64,000 bases of DNA from Bacteroidaceae bacterium (lineage in GTDB: Bacteria; Bacteroidota; Bacteroidia; Bacteroidales; Bacteroidaceae): positions 23,000 through 86,999 of the forward strand of contig JAFZDY010000011.1 in NCBI GenBank assembly GCA_017560945.1. Direction: 5' to 3'. A model generated the notes under the pieces. That model saw only the letters and a list, made by a program, of their open reading frames with translations. It was not told the origin of the DNA and did not search any database. Shown piece after piece: positions 28,923 to 38,507 of this stretch (position 1 is its first letter; every line of letters begins with the position of its first letter). The translations under genes were made by a program, and so were the position numbers.

Positions 28923-30365
28923 ATGAAAAAGTTTAAATATATATTGCCTCTTGTGGCAACCTTGTTCCTTGCTACATCATGTGATGAGGAGGATTATCGC
29001 AATCCCAGTGAGATTGTGAACGATTACATCAGCGAGCATAGGGAGTTGTTGACCTCATCCGAGTTAGGATGGCGTTTCGACTATTCTCCCGATGATACTC
29101 AGTATGGTGTTTACACGTTCTTGATGAAATTCGAAGAGAATGGTCGTGTGAAGATGTTGACCGATAAGAATTTCTTCTACCTCTATGCTACTCCCGAAGA
29201 AATGCAGGAGGAGTATGTTCCTCAAGAGTCTGACTACACTATTCAGCCTTCTGAGGGTCCTGTGTTGACTTTTGCTACCTATAACTTGATTACCAAGTTA
29301 GCTGACCCCGATTTGAATGTTCCCGGTTATGGTTGGAATGGTGACAACGATTTCATCATCATGGGGCATAGTGTCGAGGGAGATACCATTTTCCTCAAGT
29401 CATTGAAGGCTCAGAAGAACTGTTTCATGGTGAAGAATACCACTGAATGGAATCAGTATTTCGAAGGTGTAAATAATCTGATTGAGACATTCGAGGCTGG
29501 TAACTCATACTTCCGTGATATTGTGACTGCAGAAGGTGATACTGCTGTAATGACCGATTTCAACATGATTACTCGTATGGGCGTTGTGTATCAGTATGTT
29601 GATGGAAAAGTCAAGACTGATGAGTGTCGTTTCCGTTTCGCCCAAGACGAAATTCGTTTGGAGAGCCCCTTGTACATTGGCAATAACTCAGAGGTTACTT
29701 GCTTCAAGTATAGTACCGATACCAACGAATTCTTGGTGAACGGTGTAGAAGGTTCTACCATCAAGAATGCCGTGAACGGTCGTCCTTTGATGACATTCGA
29801 CGTACGCGATAAGGTGTTCAAGGGTATTTTCGAGGAGGAAATCGATGGCATCATGGTTGAACGTGACGATATGTATCAGTTGGACATTCACCCCGCTGAG
29901 TGCAACCAACTTTGGTACAATTTGGCAAGAAACATCAAGAACTACCTCTATATGGTGCTTGTTCCCGGTGACAATGACCAAACAGGTAACCCCACTTATT
30001 ACATTGGCCTTTATGCAGAGTTGCCCGATGCTACTGGTCGTACTCACGTGGTGGTTTCTCAGGTTCAGATCAACTATTCATGGTCACCTTTGAATAAGGA
30101 CGAGATTACCTTCCGTGGTATTGTTTCCAATCAATTGATCTTTGCAGGTAATGATACCGATACTGGTGAATTCATGTTGAATACTCCCCTTGCTACCCAG
30201 TTCAAGGAGCAGGTAGGTGAGGAGTTCGAAGCATACCTCAATGGTGTATTTGGTGACAACCGCAACAGAATCAACTGTGTAGTTGTTCCCTCTGCTGATA
30301 ACTCATACTTCAGCTTTGTGAACAAGAAGACTGGCGGTTATTTGGGAATTATGAAAGCATATTAA
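28923..30365 (+). CDS. DUF4302 family lipoprotein
   Basis: The start at 28923 (MKKFKYILPLVATLFLATSCDEEDY) gives a clean lipoprotein signal and 480 residues; the upstream open frame from 28887 overlaps the peptidase gene and is not used. The first mature part (NPSEIVNDYISEHRELLTSSELGWRFDYSP) fits DUF4302, a family seen with SusC/SusD and zinc metallopeptidase genes. The role is unknown; it is likely a surface component of the same uptake complex. The protein is rich in short beta strands with no catalytic motif visible. Confidence 0.82.
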   Translation: MKKFKYILPLVATLFLATSCDEEDYRNPSEIVNDYISEHRELLTSSELGWRFDYSPDDTQYGVYTFLMKFEENGRVKMLTDKNFFYLYATPEEMQEEYVPQESDYTIQPSEGPVLTFATYNLITKLADPDLNVPGYGWNGDNDFIIMGHSVEGDTIFLKSLKAQKNCFMVKNTTEWNQYFEGVNNLIETFEAGNSYFRDIVTAEGDTAVMTDFNMITRMGVVYQYVDGKVKTDECRFRFAQDEIRLESPLYIGNNSEVTCFKYSTDTNEFLVNGVEGSTIKNAVNGRPLMTFDVRDKVFKGIFEEEIDGIMVERDDMYQLDIHPAECNQLWYNLARNIKNYLYMVLVPGDNDQTGNPTYYIGLYAELPDATGRTHVVVSQVQINYSWSPLNKDEITFRGIVSNQLIFAGNDTDTGEFMLNTPLATQFKEQVGEEFEAYLNGVFGDNRNRINCVVVPSADNSYFSFVNKKTGGYLGIMKAY

Positions 30366-30397
30366 TCACTATTTAAAATAAAAAAACGAGAAATTTT

Positions 30398-32080
30398 ATG
30401 TCTATGACAAAAACAAAAATGGTAGTGGCAGCTCTCTGCCTTGTGGCAACATCTGTGAGTGCACAGTTGCCCACCGTAAACGTTTCTGCCACTCAGAAGG
30501 TGATGCCTTCAAATGTGTCAATTGAGCAATTGAAAGAGAATTTAAAGTCTGTGAAGATGCAATCTCCCGTTATGAAGATGAATAAGGTAAACGCATCAAC
30601 TCAGGCTATGAAGCCTATGACAGGTATTATCTCTGCACCTAAGCAGATGATGACTCGCGCTGGTTCATTCGAGGCTAAGTATGATATTCCTGCAGGTATT
30701 TACAATATCAAGTCAGGTTTTGAGTACCTCCAGGGTCAATATTCTCGTCATGGTATTTTGGCTCCTATTTTCGAGGATGTTGTGTATAAGAACTCTTCTT
30801 CTTTCGCTGCATATATCGACTGGTATATCAACAACACTTTGGTAATGGGTATGGATTCAATCTCTGTTACTTACATCCCCGATCCCACAGGTGAGTCTTT
30901 CTACTCTGTAATGCCCGAGTTGACTGCTTATGCAGCTACAGGTGATGAGCAAGTTTTCCAATACGGTTATGCCTTGGATCGTGAGACAGGTAAGTTCACT
31001 GAGGGACAAGCTGTAAACACCAGTTTCGGTTATATCCACAACTTGGATGCAGGTGCCGAGACTTACTATGACACCTACATGATGACCATGTCTGGCGACT
31101 GGAGCCAGATGCTTTTCGGTTACAATGTAGATATGAAGGCCGATTTCTTCGAAATCTTCGAGAAACCCCTTAGCCCCATATTCTTGAACTCATTCTTTAC
31201 TTATGTAGCTACTCCTATAGGTCAGGACATCTCTACTAAGGAGTTCTCTTTGTACGTGATGAGTTACAACGAGGAGGCCAATGCTTGGAGTATTGTTACC
31301 GAGACATTCAAGACAAAGCCTGTTATGATTGGTACTATGGAGGAGAATGATTTGTGGGGAATGGAAATCTATTTCGATCGTCCCATTATGATGAAGGATC
31401 AGTTTGCACTTGTGTTGGGTGGTCCTCAGGACGGTACAGCTTGGGCATTCTTCACACAGTACAATCGTGAACTTACTTCAGGTAAGGTTACTGCCGGATA
31501 CATTCCTCTTGAAGGTCAATACCAAGGCTATTTGAGTCCTTATGCAGCACAGTTGGATAATGGTGATGTTGTAGCTTATCCCTTCTCTCTTGACTTGGGA
31601 CTTCAGGTATTCATGCCCTACAACATGGCAATTGACCCCAGCACTGGTGACTTTGTGAACTATGGTGGATATACCGAGATTCCTTCTTCTGAAGGTTTCT
31701 ATGCTACTGTCTATTTGTGGAACTGGGAAGCTTATATCATGGGTTCAAAGGCAAGCATGAATATCACATCTGATTCAGACTGGTTGACTGCTGAGATTAC
31801 CAGAGCTGCTGCAGACAACAATTTCTTGTATGAGATTAACATCTATGTTAACGATCTTCCCGAAGGTGTTGCTGGACGTCGTGGTACACTTACCTTCACT
31901 GACGGTATGGGTTACCAATCAACTTGGACATTTGTACAGGGCGATAAAGCTGCAGGCATTGACGGTGTGACTATATCACAGGATTCCAATGCTCCTATCT
32001 ACGACTTGACTGGTCGTCAGGTAAGCGTTCCCGCTAAGGGCATCTACATCCAGAATGGAAAGAAGTTCGTGGTGAAGTAA
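30398..32080 (+). CDS. Secreted surface protein with type IX-like C-terminal tail
   Basis: 560 residues with a signal peptide (…AALCLVATSVSAQ). The body is beta-rich and unlike any enzyme I recognise. A BACON-like segment lies near residues 450-515 (SDWLTAEITRAAADNN…), then a short tail (APIYDLTGRQVSVPAKGIYIQNGKKFVVK), which is a shorter sorting-type C-terminus common in Bacteroidales. It is the last gene of the SusCD-peptidase-DUF4302 series and is followed by a strong terminator, so it likely belongs to that transcript as a surface substrate-binding or adhesion partner. Confidence 0.72.
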   Translation: MSMTKTKMVVAALCLVATSVSAQLPTVNVSATQKVMPSNVSIEQLKENLKSVKMQSPVMKMNKVNASTQAMKPMTGIISAPKQMMTRAGSFEAKYDIPAGIYNIKSGFEYLQGQYSRHGILAPIFEDVVYKNSSSFAAYIDWYINNTLVMGMDSISVTYIPDPTGESFYSVMPELTAYAATGDEQVFQYGYALDRETGKFTEGQAVNTSFGYIHNLDAGAETYYDTYMMTMSGDWSQMLFGYNVDMKADFFEIFEKPLSPIFLNSFFTYVATPIGQDISTKEFSLYVMSYNEEANAWSIVTETFKTKPVMIGTMEENDLWGMEIYFDRPIMMKDQFALVLGGPQDGTAWAFFTQYNRELTSGKVTAGYIPLEGQYQGYLSPYAAQLDNGDVVAYPFSLDLGLQVFMPYNMAIDPSTGDFVNYGGYTEIPSSEGFYATVYLWNWEAYIMGSKASMNITSDSDWLTAEITRAAADNNFLYEINIYVNDLPEGVAGRRGTLTFTDGMGYQSTWTFVQGDKAAGIDGVTISQDSNAPIYDLTGRQVSVPAKGIYIQNGKKFVVK

Positions 32081-32122
32081 TCAAGTAAAATAGATAATAC
32101 ACACAATTATTATCATTATAAG

Positions 32123-32159
32123 AAGAGAGGCTGCATTTCATCGATGCAGCCTCTCTTTT
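32123..32159. terminator. Strong terminator ending the SusCD operon
   Basis: Perfect 12-bp arms GAGAGGCTGCAT (32125-32136) and ATGCAGCCTCTC (32144-32155) with a 7-base loop, followed by TTTT. It lies 45 bases after the 32080 stop and 90 bases after the minus-strand symporter's stop, so it may act in both directions. Confidence 0.88.
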
Positions 32160-32244
32160 CGTTTATATATCCTGTTGGAGACATTACTTCTCACACTTGT
32201 CTCAAGCAATTTGTTTCCATGTAAGTGCTGATAAGGTCTACCTG

Positions 32245-33663
32245 TTATAAGTATTTGCGCGTCTCTTTGACGATGACTTTCGATAGGAACAGCAGACACA
32301 GCAGGTTGGGTATAGCCATCAGTGCATTGAAGATGTCGGCCATGTTCCACACCAGATCCAGGCTAACGATTGCCCCTATATAAACAGTGATGAGGAAGAT
32401 GATGCGATACGTTTTGTTCACTCCGCGCAACTTGTTTTCTATCTCTTCCATCGAGGGAGTCTTTTCTTTGGTAATGTTTCGTCTGGCAATAATCTTGCTG
32501 GCAATATATTCCATGCCGCGTTCGCCATAGATTCCCCATCCTAAAATGGTAGAGAAGGCGAACGTGAGCGTTCCGAATACCAACAAGGGCCTGCCAATGT
32601 AGGGAATTTTGTCAAAGGCTATTTGCGTCAGTTCGCTCCCATTGCTTATCTCTATTTCGGGGTAGGCCAATAGAGTCGACACAACGGTCAGCCCCGTCAT
32701 GGCACATATCACTACAGTGTCCCAAAATGTGCCCGACGACGACACCAGCGCCTGTTCCACAGGATTCTTTGTTTGGGCCGAGGCTGCAATAATGGGCGCC
32801 GACCCCATTCCCGACTCGTTCGAGAACAATCCCCGTGCAATGCCATAGCGGGCCGTAAGTATGATGGACGAGCCCACAAAGCCTCCTCCCGCGGCTGAGG
32901 GGTCGAAGGCTGATTTCAGTATCAACTTTATGGCAGGTATTAGAAATTCGCTATTCAGAATCAGTATTGTGATACATCCGGCTATATACACACCTGCCAT
33001 CAGGGGCACTAGTGTCTGACAACAACGGGCAATGCTCTTCACGCCCCCTATTATCACAGCGGCGGCCAGTATGGTGATGATTGCCCCCGTTACAAAGGGC
33101 GGAATGCCTACGGTCTTATAACTCAGTGTGGCAATGGCATTGGCCTGCACCGTCGATCCTATGCCAAAGGTCGCAAAGGTCGTAAAGATGGCAAACAGTA
33201 TGGCCATCACCATCCAGAACCATCGCACCATCCCCTTATGCTTGCTGGCCAAACCATTCTCGATGGCATACATAGGTCCTCCCAACATTCGTCCGCCCGA
33301 ATTGATGCGGTATTTCACAGCCAGCAGACCTTCGCTATATTTTGTGGCCATACCCAGCACACCAGTAATCCAGCACCAGAAAACTGCGCCGGGGCCACCC
33401 AAAGCAATAGCGGTGCCCACTCCCACAATGTTTCCTGTGCCGATAGTGGCTGCTAAAGCCGTAGCCAAAGCACCGAATTGCGACACCTCGCCCTCAGCAT
33501 CGCTATTTTTGCTGAACGATAGTCTGATGCCCTTGAGGATATGACGTTGTGGAAAACGCAAGCGTATGGTCAAGAAAATATGCGTACCCAGCAGGAGCAA
33601 AATCATCGGAACTCCCCACATAATCTCGCTGATGTAGGCAACAATCTCATTGAATGTATTCAT
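32245..33663 (-). CDS. Alanine/glycine:cation symporter (AGCS family)
   Basis: 472 residues, about ten to eleven hydrophobic helices. The family signature region is clear: ALAATIGTGNIVGVGTAIALGGPGAVFW (about residues 69-96), then GMATKYSEGLLAVKYR. Further family segments are ARYGIARGLFSNESGMGSAPIIAA and ILGWGIYGERGMEYI. It imports alanine or glycine with sodium across the inner membrane. It is a single gene with its own promoter-like box 30 bases upstream. Its third-position GC is higher than in the island that follows, in keeping with core genome. Confidence 0.93.
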   Translation of the reverse strand: MNTFNEIVAYISEIMWGVPMILLLLGTHIFLTIRLRFPQRHILKGIRLSFSKNSDAEGEVSQFGALATALAATIGTGNIVGVGTAIALGGPGAVFWCWITGVLGMATKYSEGLLAVKYRINSGGRMLGGPMYAIENGLASKHKGMVRWFWMVMAILFAIFTTFATFGIGSTVQANAIATLSYKTVGIPPFVTGAIITILAAAVIIGGVKSIARCCQTLVPLMAGVYIAGCITILILNSEFLIPAIKLILKSAFDPSAAGGGFVGSSIILTARYGIARGLFSNESGMGSAPIIAASAQTKNPVEQALVSSSGTFWDTVVICAMTGLTVVSTLLAYPEIEISNGSELTQIAFDKIPYIGRPLLVFGTLTFAFSTILGWGIYGERGMEYIASKIIARRNITKEKTPSMEEIENKLRGVNKTYRIIFLITVYIGAIVSLDLVWNMADIFNALMAIPNLLCLLFLSKVIVKETRKYL

Positions 33664-33692
33664 GTCGTATTTTTTTGTTGAGTTTGATTCGG

Positions 33693-33700
33693 CAAAGGTA
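33693..33700 (-). promoter_or_regulatory. Candidate -7 box for the AGCS symporter
   Basis: Minus-strand TACCTTTG matches TAnnTTTG, 29 bases before the start at 33663. The rest of the 33664-33965 gap is AT-rich, and I see no gene in it. Confidence 0.42.
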
Positions 33701-33909
33701 CAATTTTTTTTGTATTATTTGATTGTTTTATACCCCTTACCGAATATCAAACGTCATTTTGTGAGCATAGCTTATTCGCCATACAGTTCAGATAATCCGT
33801 TCACATGCTCCAATCCGATTGCTGTTGTCCAGTCGTTGGCTAAAGCAATATTTTTCTTTTTTTTAGTTGTAAAAAACCGTTAGATAGACAAATTCTTATA
33901 GAAGTATTC

Positions 33910-33938
33910 TTTGTTTTGTTATAAATTTGATAAATTTG
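33910..33938 (+). promoter_or_regulatory. Candidate promoter in front of the truncated XRE gene and fic
   Basis: TTTG (33910-33913) is followed after 17 bases by TAAATTTG (33931-33938), close to the Bacteroidetes TTTG/TAnnTTTG arrangement, where the spacer is usually 19-21. The XRE remnant starts 27 bases later. Confidence 0.38.
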
Positions 33939-33965
33939 CGGGAAATCTATATCTACTATCATATA

Positions 33966-34097
33966 ATGGCAAATCTGAATCGTATAAAAGTCGTATTTGC
34001 AGAGCAACAGAAGTTAGGTAGATGGTTGGCTGAACAGATGGGAAAATCCGCTTGCACAGTCAGTAAAAAAATGACAAAATCGCAAATATATAGCTAA
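33966..34097 (+). pseudogene. Truncated XRE-type helix-turn-helix regulator
   Basis: The frame encodes 43 residues beginning MANLNRIKVVFAEQQ and including WLAEQMGKSACTVSK. This matches the first half of the intact 77-residue regulator at 48328 (MAKLNRIKVALAERD … WLAEKIGKDPATVSK). After the recognition helix the homology stops and the frame runs into sequence that is also found at about 45990, where a second fic fragment begins. The gene has therefore lost its C-terminal half by a rearrangement at this junction. Confidence 0.72.
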
Positions 34098-34174
34098 TCA
34101 AGCTCCTTTTTTTGAGGGTTTCTTCGCTTCTCTGGGGTAATTTTATTAATTTTGCATACCATACCTTATATAAC

Positions 34175-35272
34175 ATGGAAGGCTATAGCGAATATCTCAT
34201 ACAGGGTGAACCCGACAAGCATGACAGAGTCCGGAATTGGATGGCTGCTATTGGACTGCAGGATGTAGATGGACTTACTCCGTCCGATTACATGTTGGAG
34301 ACTGTTCGTCGTAATATAGAAGGCGAAATCACCATTGATGAAGTTGGCCGATTGGTAGACGAGTATTATACCACTCAAGAAGGACTAAAGCAGGAGGCTC
34401 GCACCCTGGAAGCAGATAAGGTGGCCGTGCGTATAGCCCAACTTCTCTCTCATCAGACATTCGGTTTAGGTCCTAATTACCTCACACTTATCCATCGCTC
34501 ATTGTTTGAAGGCATTTACAAGTTTGCCGGCACATATCGTGATTACAATATCAGTAAAAAAGAATTGGTTCTGAAAGGGGAAAGTGTCCGTTACGAACAT
34601 GCCCCTTTGATTTTGCCTACATTGAAGTATGAATTTGAGCAAGAAGACAAGTTCTCTTATAAGAACCTTACGATGGAAGAGATGGTGAAGCATATAAGTC
34701 GCTTTATTGCTAATGTGTGGCAAGTGCATCCTTTTGGAGAGGGAAACACCCGAACAACAGCCGTGTTTACCATTCAATACTTAAAGCATCTCGGATTTAA
34801 GGTGACTAATGAAGTCTTTGCTGATAATTCAAAGTATTTTCGTAATGCACTTGTCAGAGCCAATTACTCAAACATCCAATATGGCATTAAGGAAACAACA
34901 GAATATTTGGAACGCTTCCTCCGAAATCTGTTAATGGGTGAAAAGAATGAATTGAAAAGCCGATATATGATTATTGGTACTTCGTGGGAGGAGGGGGAAA
35001 GTACCCAAGAAAACGAATTGAGTACCCAAGAAACAGTAATAAGTACCCAGGAACCTCCATTAAGTACCCAACAAACGACAGCGGAACGGATAATTGAAGA
35101 AATCCTCAAGCACCCTTTCACAACAAGAGAACAGCTTGCAGAAGTGATAGGTATAACTCCCCATGGCATCAAAAAGCAGTTGGAAAAATTGAAGAAAGCA
35201 GGAAAGATTCGTCATGTAGGAGCGACTAAAAGAGGACATTGGGAAGTTGTCGATCAAGCGAGTACAATCTGA
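34175..35272 (+). CDS. Fic domain protein with C-terminal winged helix
   Basis: The start at 34175 (MEGYSEYLIQGEPDK) is chosen because the same start is conserved in the fragment at 46091; this gives 365 residues. The Fic motif is HPFGEGNTRT (H185 onward), close to the canonical HPFxxGNGRT with T instead of the second G, so AMP transfer is likely but altered anion binding is possible. Residues about 276-303 are a four-copy STQE repeat linker. Residues about 308-360 form a winged helix (TTREQLAEVIGITPHGIKKQLEKL). Such Fic proteins modify target proteins, often autoregulate, and some are toxins. Broken XRE genes flank it. Confidence 0.88.
   Translation: MEGYSEYLIQGEPDKHDRVRNWMAAIGLQDVDGLTPSDYMLETVRRNIEGEITIDEVGRLVDEYYTTQEGLKQEARTLEADKVAVRIAQLLSHQTFGLGPNYLTLIHRSLFEGIYKFAGTYRDYNISKKELVLKGESVRYEHAPLILPTLKYEFEQEDKFSYKNLTMEEMVKHISRFIANVWQVHPFGEGNTRTTAVFTIQYLKHLGFKVTNEVFADNSKYFRNALVRANYSNIQYGIKETTEYLERFLRNLLMGEKNELKSRYMIIGTSWEEGESTQENELSTQETVISTQEPPLSTQQTTAERIIEEILKHPFTTREQLAEVIGITPHGIKKQLEKLKKAGKIRHVGATKRGHWEVVDQASTI
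35000..35083 (+). repeat. Four 21-bp in-frame tandem repeats inside fic
   Basis: Four units, each beginning AGTACCCA, at 35000, 35021, 35042 and 35063, encode STQENEL, STQETVI, STQEPPL and STQQTTA. The repeat is a flexible linker between the Fic core and the winged helix. Related units are present in both fic fragments (about 44992 and 46288). Confidence 0.9.
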
Positions 35273-35341
35273 GTTCACTTAGCTTGTCGAGTGCAGCAGA
35301 CTATCAACAAAGTTAAATCATTGAATAAAAAAAACAATATA

Positions 35342-35551
35342 ATGGCAAATCTGAATCGTCTTAATGTAGTGCTTGCAGAAAAGAAACGTACTAATAAATA
35401 GTTGTCAGAACAAGTAGGAAAAGATTCTGCAACTGTTTCAAAGTGGTGTACTAACACCATGCAACCCAATTTAGAAACATTGGTGGCCATTGCAAAAGCA
35501 CTTGATGTAGATGTGAAAGATCTTTTGTGGTCAATAAAACGTGAGAAGTAA
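35342..35551 (+). pseudogene. XRE-type regulator with an in-frame TAG stop
   Basis: Translation from 35342 gives MANLNRLNVVLAEKKRTNK, a TAG at 35399-35401, then LSEQVGKDSATVSKWCTNTMQPNLETLVAIAKALDVDVKDLLWSIKREK up to TAA. The stop is at the position of the conserved tryptophan (KWLAEK in the 48328 copy), so a single G-to-A change (TGG to TAG) explains it. The full 70-codon frame is otherwise intact. It lies between fic and the helicase gene, where it could once have regulated either. Confidence 0.82.
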
Positions 35552-35663
35552 AAAGTATAGGAACAATGAATAAAATCGCATTATTTACTTTTCGTATAAC
35601 AGAATAGTATAGATAAGATGAGAATGCATTAGCAGATTCTCAATAGGAAGATACTATAAAATT

Positions 35664-38507
35664 ATGGCAAACTTTTTCAGAAAATTATTAAACTTAGGAA
35701 AGACTAAGAAATCGAGAGTTGTAATGACTGCCGAACTAGAATGTTTGTGCCAATTTGAACAAGCACTTAATAGTTTGCTGAAACAAGATAAATATATTGC
35801 TAGAAGCGATTACAAAGATTTGCGTGACAACTATTCATACATTTTCTCTCATTTTAAGGTTTTAAGAGATAGTAAAACGCTTAGTTTTTATTGTCGAGAG
35901 CATGGTATTGAAGAAGAACGTATTATTCATTTTCTCTCAAATTATGAAGATTTACTAAATGACGATAGTTCACAACTTATTATAAATCACAATAGTGATT
36001 ATATAACTCGACATCTTGAATCAGAGGAAAAATATCTTGATTCTATTCTAACAAATGTTGATCCAAATATTAAACTTGATGAAGAGCAACGTAAGGTTGT
36101 TTTATCAGATGAAGATTATACACTAGTTATTGCTGGGGCAGGAGCTGGCAAGACAACTACTGTAGCAGCAAAGGTAAAGTATCTAGTAGAAAAGAAAGGT
36201 ATTCATCCAGACCAAATACTTGTCATTTCGTTCACGAATAAAGCCGTAGGAGAATTACAGGATAAAATTAACGTGGCTTTGAAAATTGATTGTCCGGTTA
36301 CAACATTTCACAAGACGGGTTATGCAATTCGTCGAAGACAAGAAACAGAGGAACGAGTAAGAATTGTTACAGAGGGTTATATGTATAATGTTGTCAATGA
36401 GTATCTTAAGCATAATATATTGGAGTTTCCTGAGCTTGTTGATAAACTTATTTTATTTTTTGGTAGTTACTTTGATGCACCATACGAAGGAGAAGACCTT
36501 AATTCGTTTTTTAATTATATTACCAAAGCTGATTTCTCTACATTGCGTGGCAATATGGAAGAATATACGGAAAAGGTAATCGACCAACGTTCTGGACGTC
36601 ATGTTACTATTGCGCACGAACGTGTTCGTTCATTACAGGAAGTGGTAATTGCAAACTTCTTGTATATGAACAACATTGAATACATTTACGAAAAAACATA
36701 TCCATATAATATACTCCGTTCTCACAAACCATATACTCCAGATTTTACAATAACGCAAGGAGATAAAGTCGCTTATATAGAACATTTCGGGATAACAGAG
36801 GATGGAAGGAACAATCGTTATACAAAAGAACAACTAACTCTGTATAAAAAGGAAATTAATGACAAGATTTTACTTCATCGTCAGCATGACACAGACCTTA
36901 TTTATACCTTTTCTGCTTATAATGACGGAAGGGATTTGCTTGTTCATTTGCATGATGAACTTATACTGCATGGGTTTGAATTGAATAAACGTCCATCAAA
37001 AGAAATATTTGAGAAAATTGTCAGTACAGAAGAGAATAAATATATAGCACGACTTGTGAAGTTGGTGTGTACTTTTATTCAAAATTTCAAAACTAACGAT
37101 TTTACTACTGAAGACTTCTCACGATTCCGCTCAACATCTTCAAACGAACGGACAAAACTATTCTTAACTATATGTGAACAATGCTTTTTAGAATACACCA
37201 AACGGCTTAAGGAATATCATGCTATTGACTTTGAAGATATGATAAACGACTCTGCCAGAATTCTTAGAGACGAAGACATTCAGGGCAAGAAACTCGATTT
37301 TAAATATATCATTGTTGATGAATACCAAGATATTTCACGACAACGCTTCAATTTAACCAAGGAACTGTGTAAGTTATGCAATGCAAAAGTTATAGCAGTT
37401 GGAGATGATTGGCAGTCAATATATGCATATGCCGGATCAGATATTACCTTGTTCACTGACTTCAGAAATACTTTTGGATATGGTCTTGAATTATGTATCA
37501 CCAAAACCTATCGCAATGCCCAAGAAGTAATAGACATTGCAGGAGGATTCGTACAAAAGAATTTAAGTCAGATACGAAAGGCTCTTATTTCGCCAAAGCA
37601 TATAGAACATCCTATAGTAATCAAAACTTATACAGAAGAAGTTGATAGAAAAGAATATGAAGGTAAGGGTGGAAAGTATTTTTTGATTGGTAAATGTGTA
37701 GAAGAAATCATGGATGGATTGATTGAGAAGTATGAGCATCCAAAAATTTTACTTCTAGGCAGATACGGATTTGATGCTTATAATCTAACGAAATCTGCTG
37801 ATTTCATTTATGATGAGAGGACTGGTTCTGTTAGATCTAAGAAATATAATGCTGACTATTTTGATTTTATGACGGTTCACCGAGCAAAAGGGTTAGGTTA
37901 TGACCATGTTATCATTATCAATGCAAGGAATGACACTTATGGTTTCCCATCTCAGGTTCAGGAAGATCCGGTTCTAAAATATGTTGTTAAGGATGACCAT
38001 ACTTACGATTATGCGGAAGAACGTAGGTTATTCTATGTAGCTTTGACTAGAACAAAAAATAGAGTATATATAATTACTCCACAGCAACGTCCATCAGAAT
38101 TTGTTTTAGAATTGATTCGTGATTATCCCCAAGTTGAAGTGTATGGACAAATAGATAAAGAACCTAATGAAAATGTTCTTGAAAAGAGATGTCCAGTTTG
38201 TGGTTATCCTCTACAATTACGCTATAAAAAAGCCTATGGCCTTCGTCTATGGATTTGTACGAACGAACCCGAAATATGTGATTTCATGACTAATAACCTT
38301 ATTGGTGATAACATGACAATAATGAAATGTGATAAATGTCAAGATGGTTATCTTATCGTAAAGGATGGTAAAGGAAGTGGTCCATTTTTAGGTTGTACTA
38401 ATTATAAAAAAGATAAGACAGGGTGCAATAACTATATAACCAAAGATAATTTTTTAAGAAATTTTTCTTCTAATAAAAATAGCAAAAATCATGATAGATA
38501 TATCTAA
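35664..38507 (+). CDS. UvrD/HelD-type superfamily 1 helicase with embedded nuclease-like insert and zinc fingers
   Basis: 947 residues. The Walker A segment VIAGAGAGKTTT is at about residue 155, the Walker B segment IIVDEYQDISRQR at about 550, GDDWQSIYAYAG follows, motif V MTVHRAKGLGYDHV is at about 732, and motif VI RRLFYVALTRTKNRVY is near 795. Between motifs I and II a segment (about 325-375) has EVVIANFLYMNNIEYIYEKTYP … TPDFTI … AYIEHFGI, which fits a PD-(D/E)XK-like nuclease core. The C-terminus (about 842-935) has two topoisomerase-type zinc fingers (RCPVCGYPL; MKCDKCQDGYL). It overlaps the next gene by 17 bases. The architecture suggests DNA-end processing or phage defence rather than general repair. 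Confidence 0.83.
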   Translation: MANFFRKLLNLGKTKKSRVVMTAELECLCQFEQALNSLLKQDKYIARSDYKDLRDNYSYIFSHFKVLRDSKTLSFYCREHGIEEERIIHFLSNYEDLLNDDSSQLIINHNSDYITRHLESEEKYLDSILTNVDPNIKLDEEQRKVVLSDEDYTLVIAGAGAGKTTTVAAKVKYLVEKKGIHPDQILVISFTNKAVGELQDKINVALKIDCPVTTFHKTGYAIRRRQETEERVRIVTEGYMYNVVNEYLKHNILEFPELVDKLILFFGSYFDAPYEGEDLNSFFNYITKADFSTLRGNMEEYTEKVIDQRSGRHVTIAHERVRSLQEVVIANFLYMNNIEYIYEKTYPYNILRSHKPYTPDFTITQGDKVAYIEHFGITEDGRNNRYTKEQLTLYKKEINDKILLHRQHDTDLIYTFSAYNDGRDLLVHLHDELILHGFELNKRPSKEIFEKIVSTEENKYIARLVKLVCTFIQNFKTNDFTTEDFSRFRSTSSNERTKLFLTICEQCFLEYTKRLKEYHAIDFEDMINDSARILRDEDIQGKKLDFKYIIVDEYQDISRQRFNLTKELCKLCNAKVIAVGDDWQSIYAYAGSDITLFTDFRNTFGYGLELCITKTYRNAQEVIDIAGGFVQKNLSQIRKALISPKHIEHPIVIKTYTEEVDRKEYEGKGGKYFLIGKCVEEIMDGLIEKYEHPKILLLGRYGFDAYNLTKSADFIYDERTGSVRSKKYNADYFDFMTVHRAKGLGYDHVIIINARNDTYGFPSQVQEDPVLKYVVKDDHTYDYAEERRLFYVALTRTKNRVYIITPQQRPSEFVLELIRDYPQVEVYGQIDKEPNENVLEKRCPVCGYPLQLRYKKAYGLRLWICTNEPEICDFMTNNLIGDNMTIMKCDKCQDGYLIVKDGKGSGPFLGCTNYKKDKTGCNNYITKDNFLRNFSSNKNSKNHDRYI

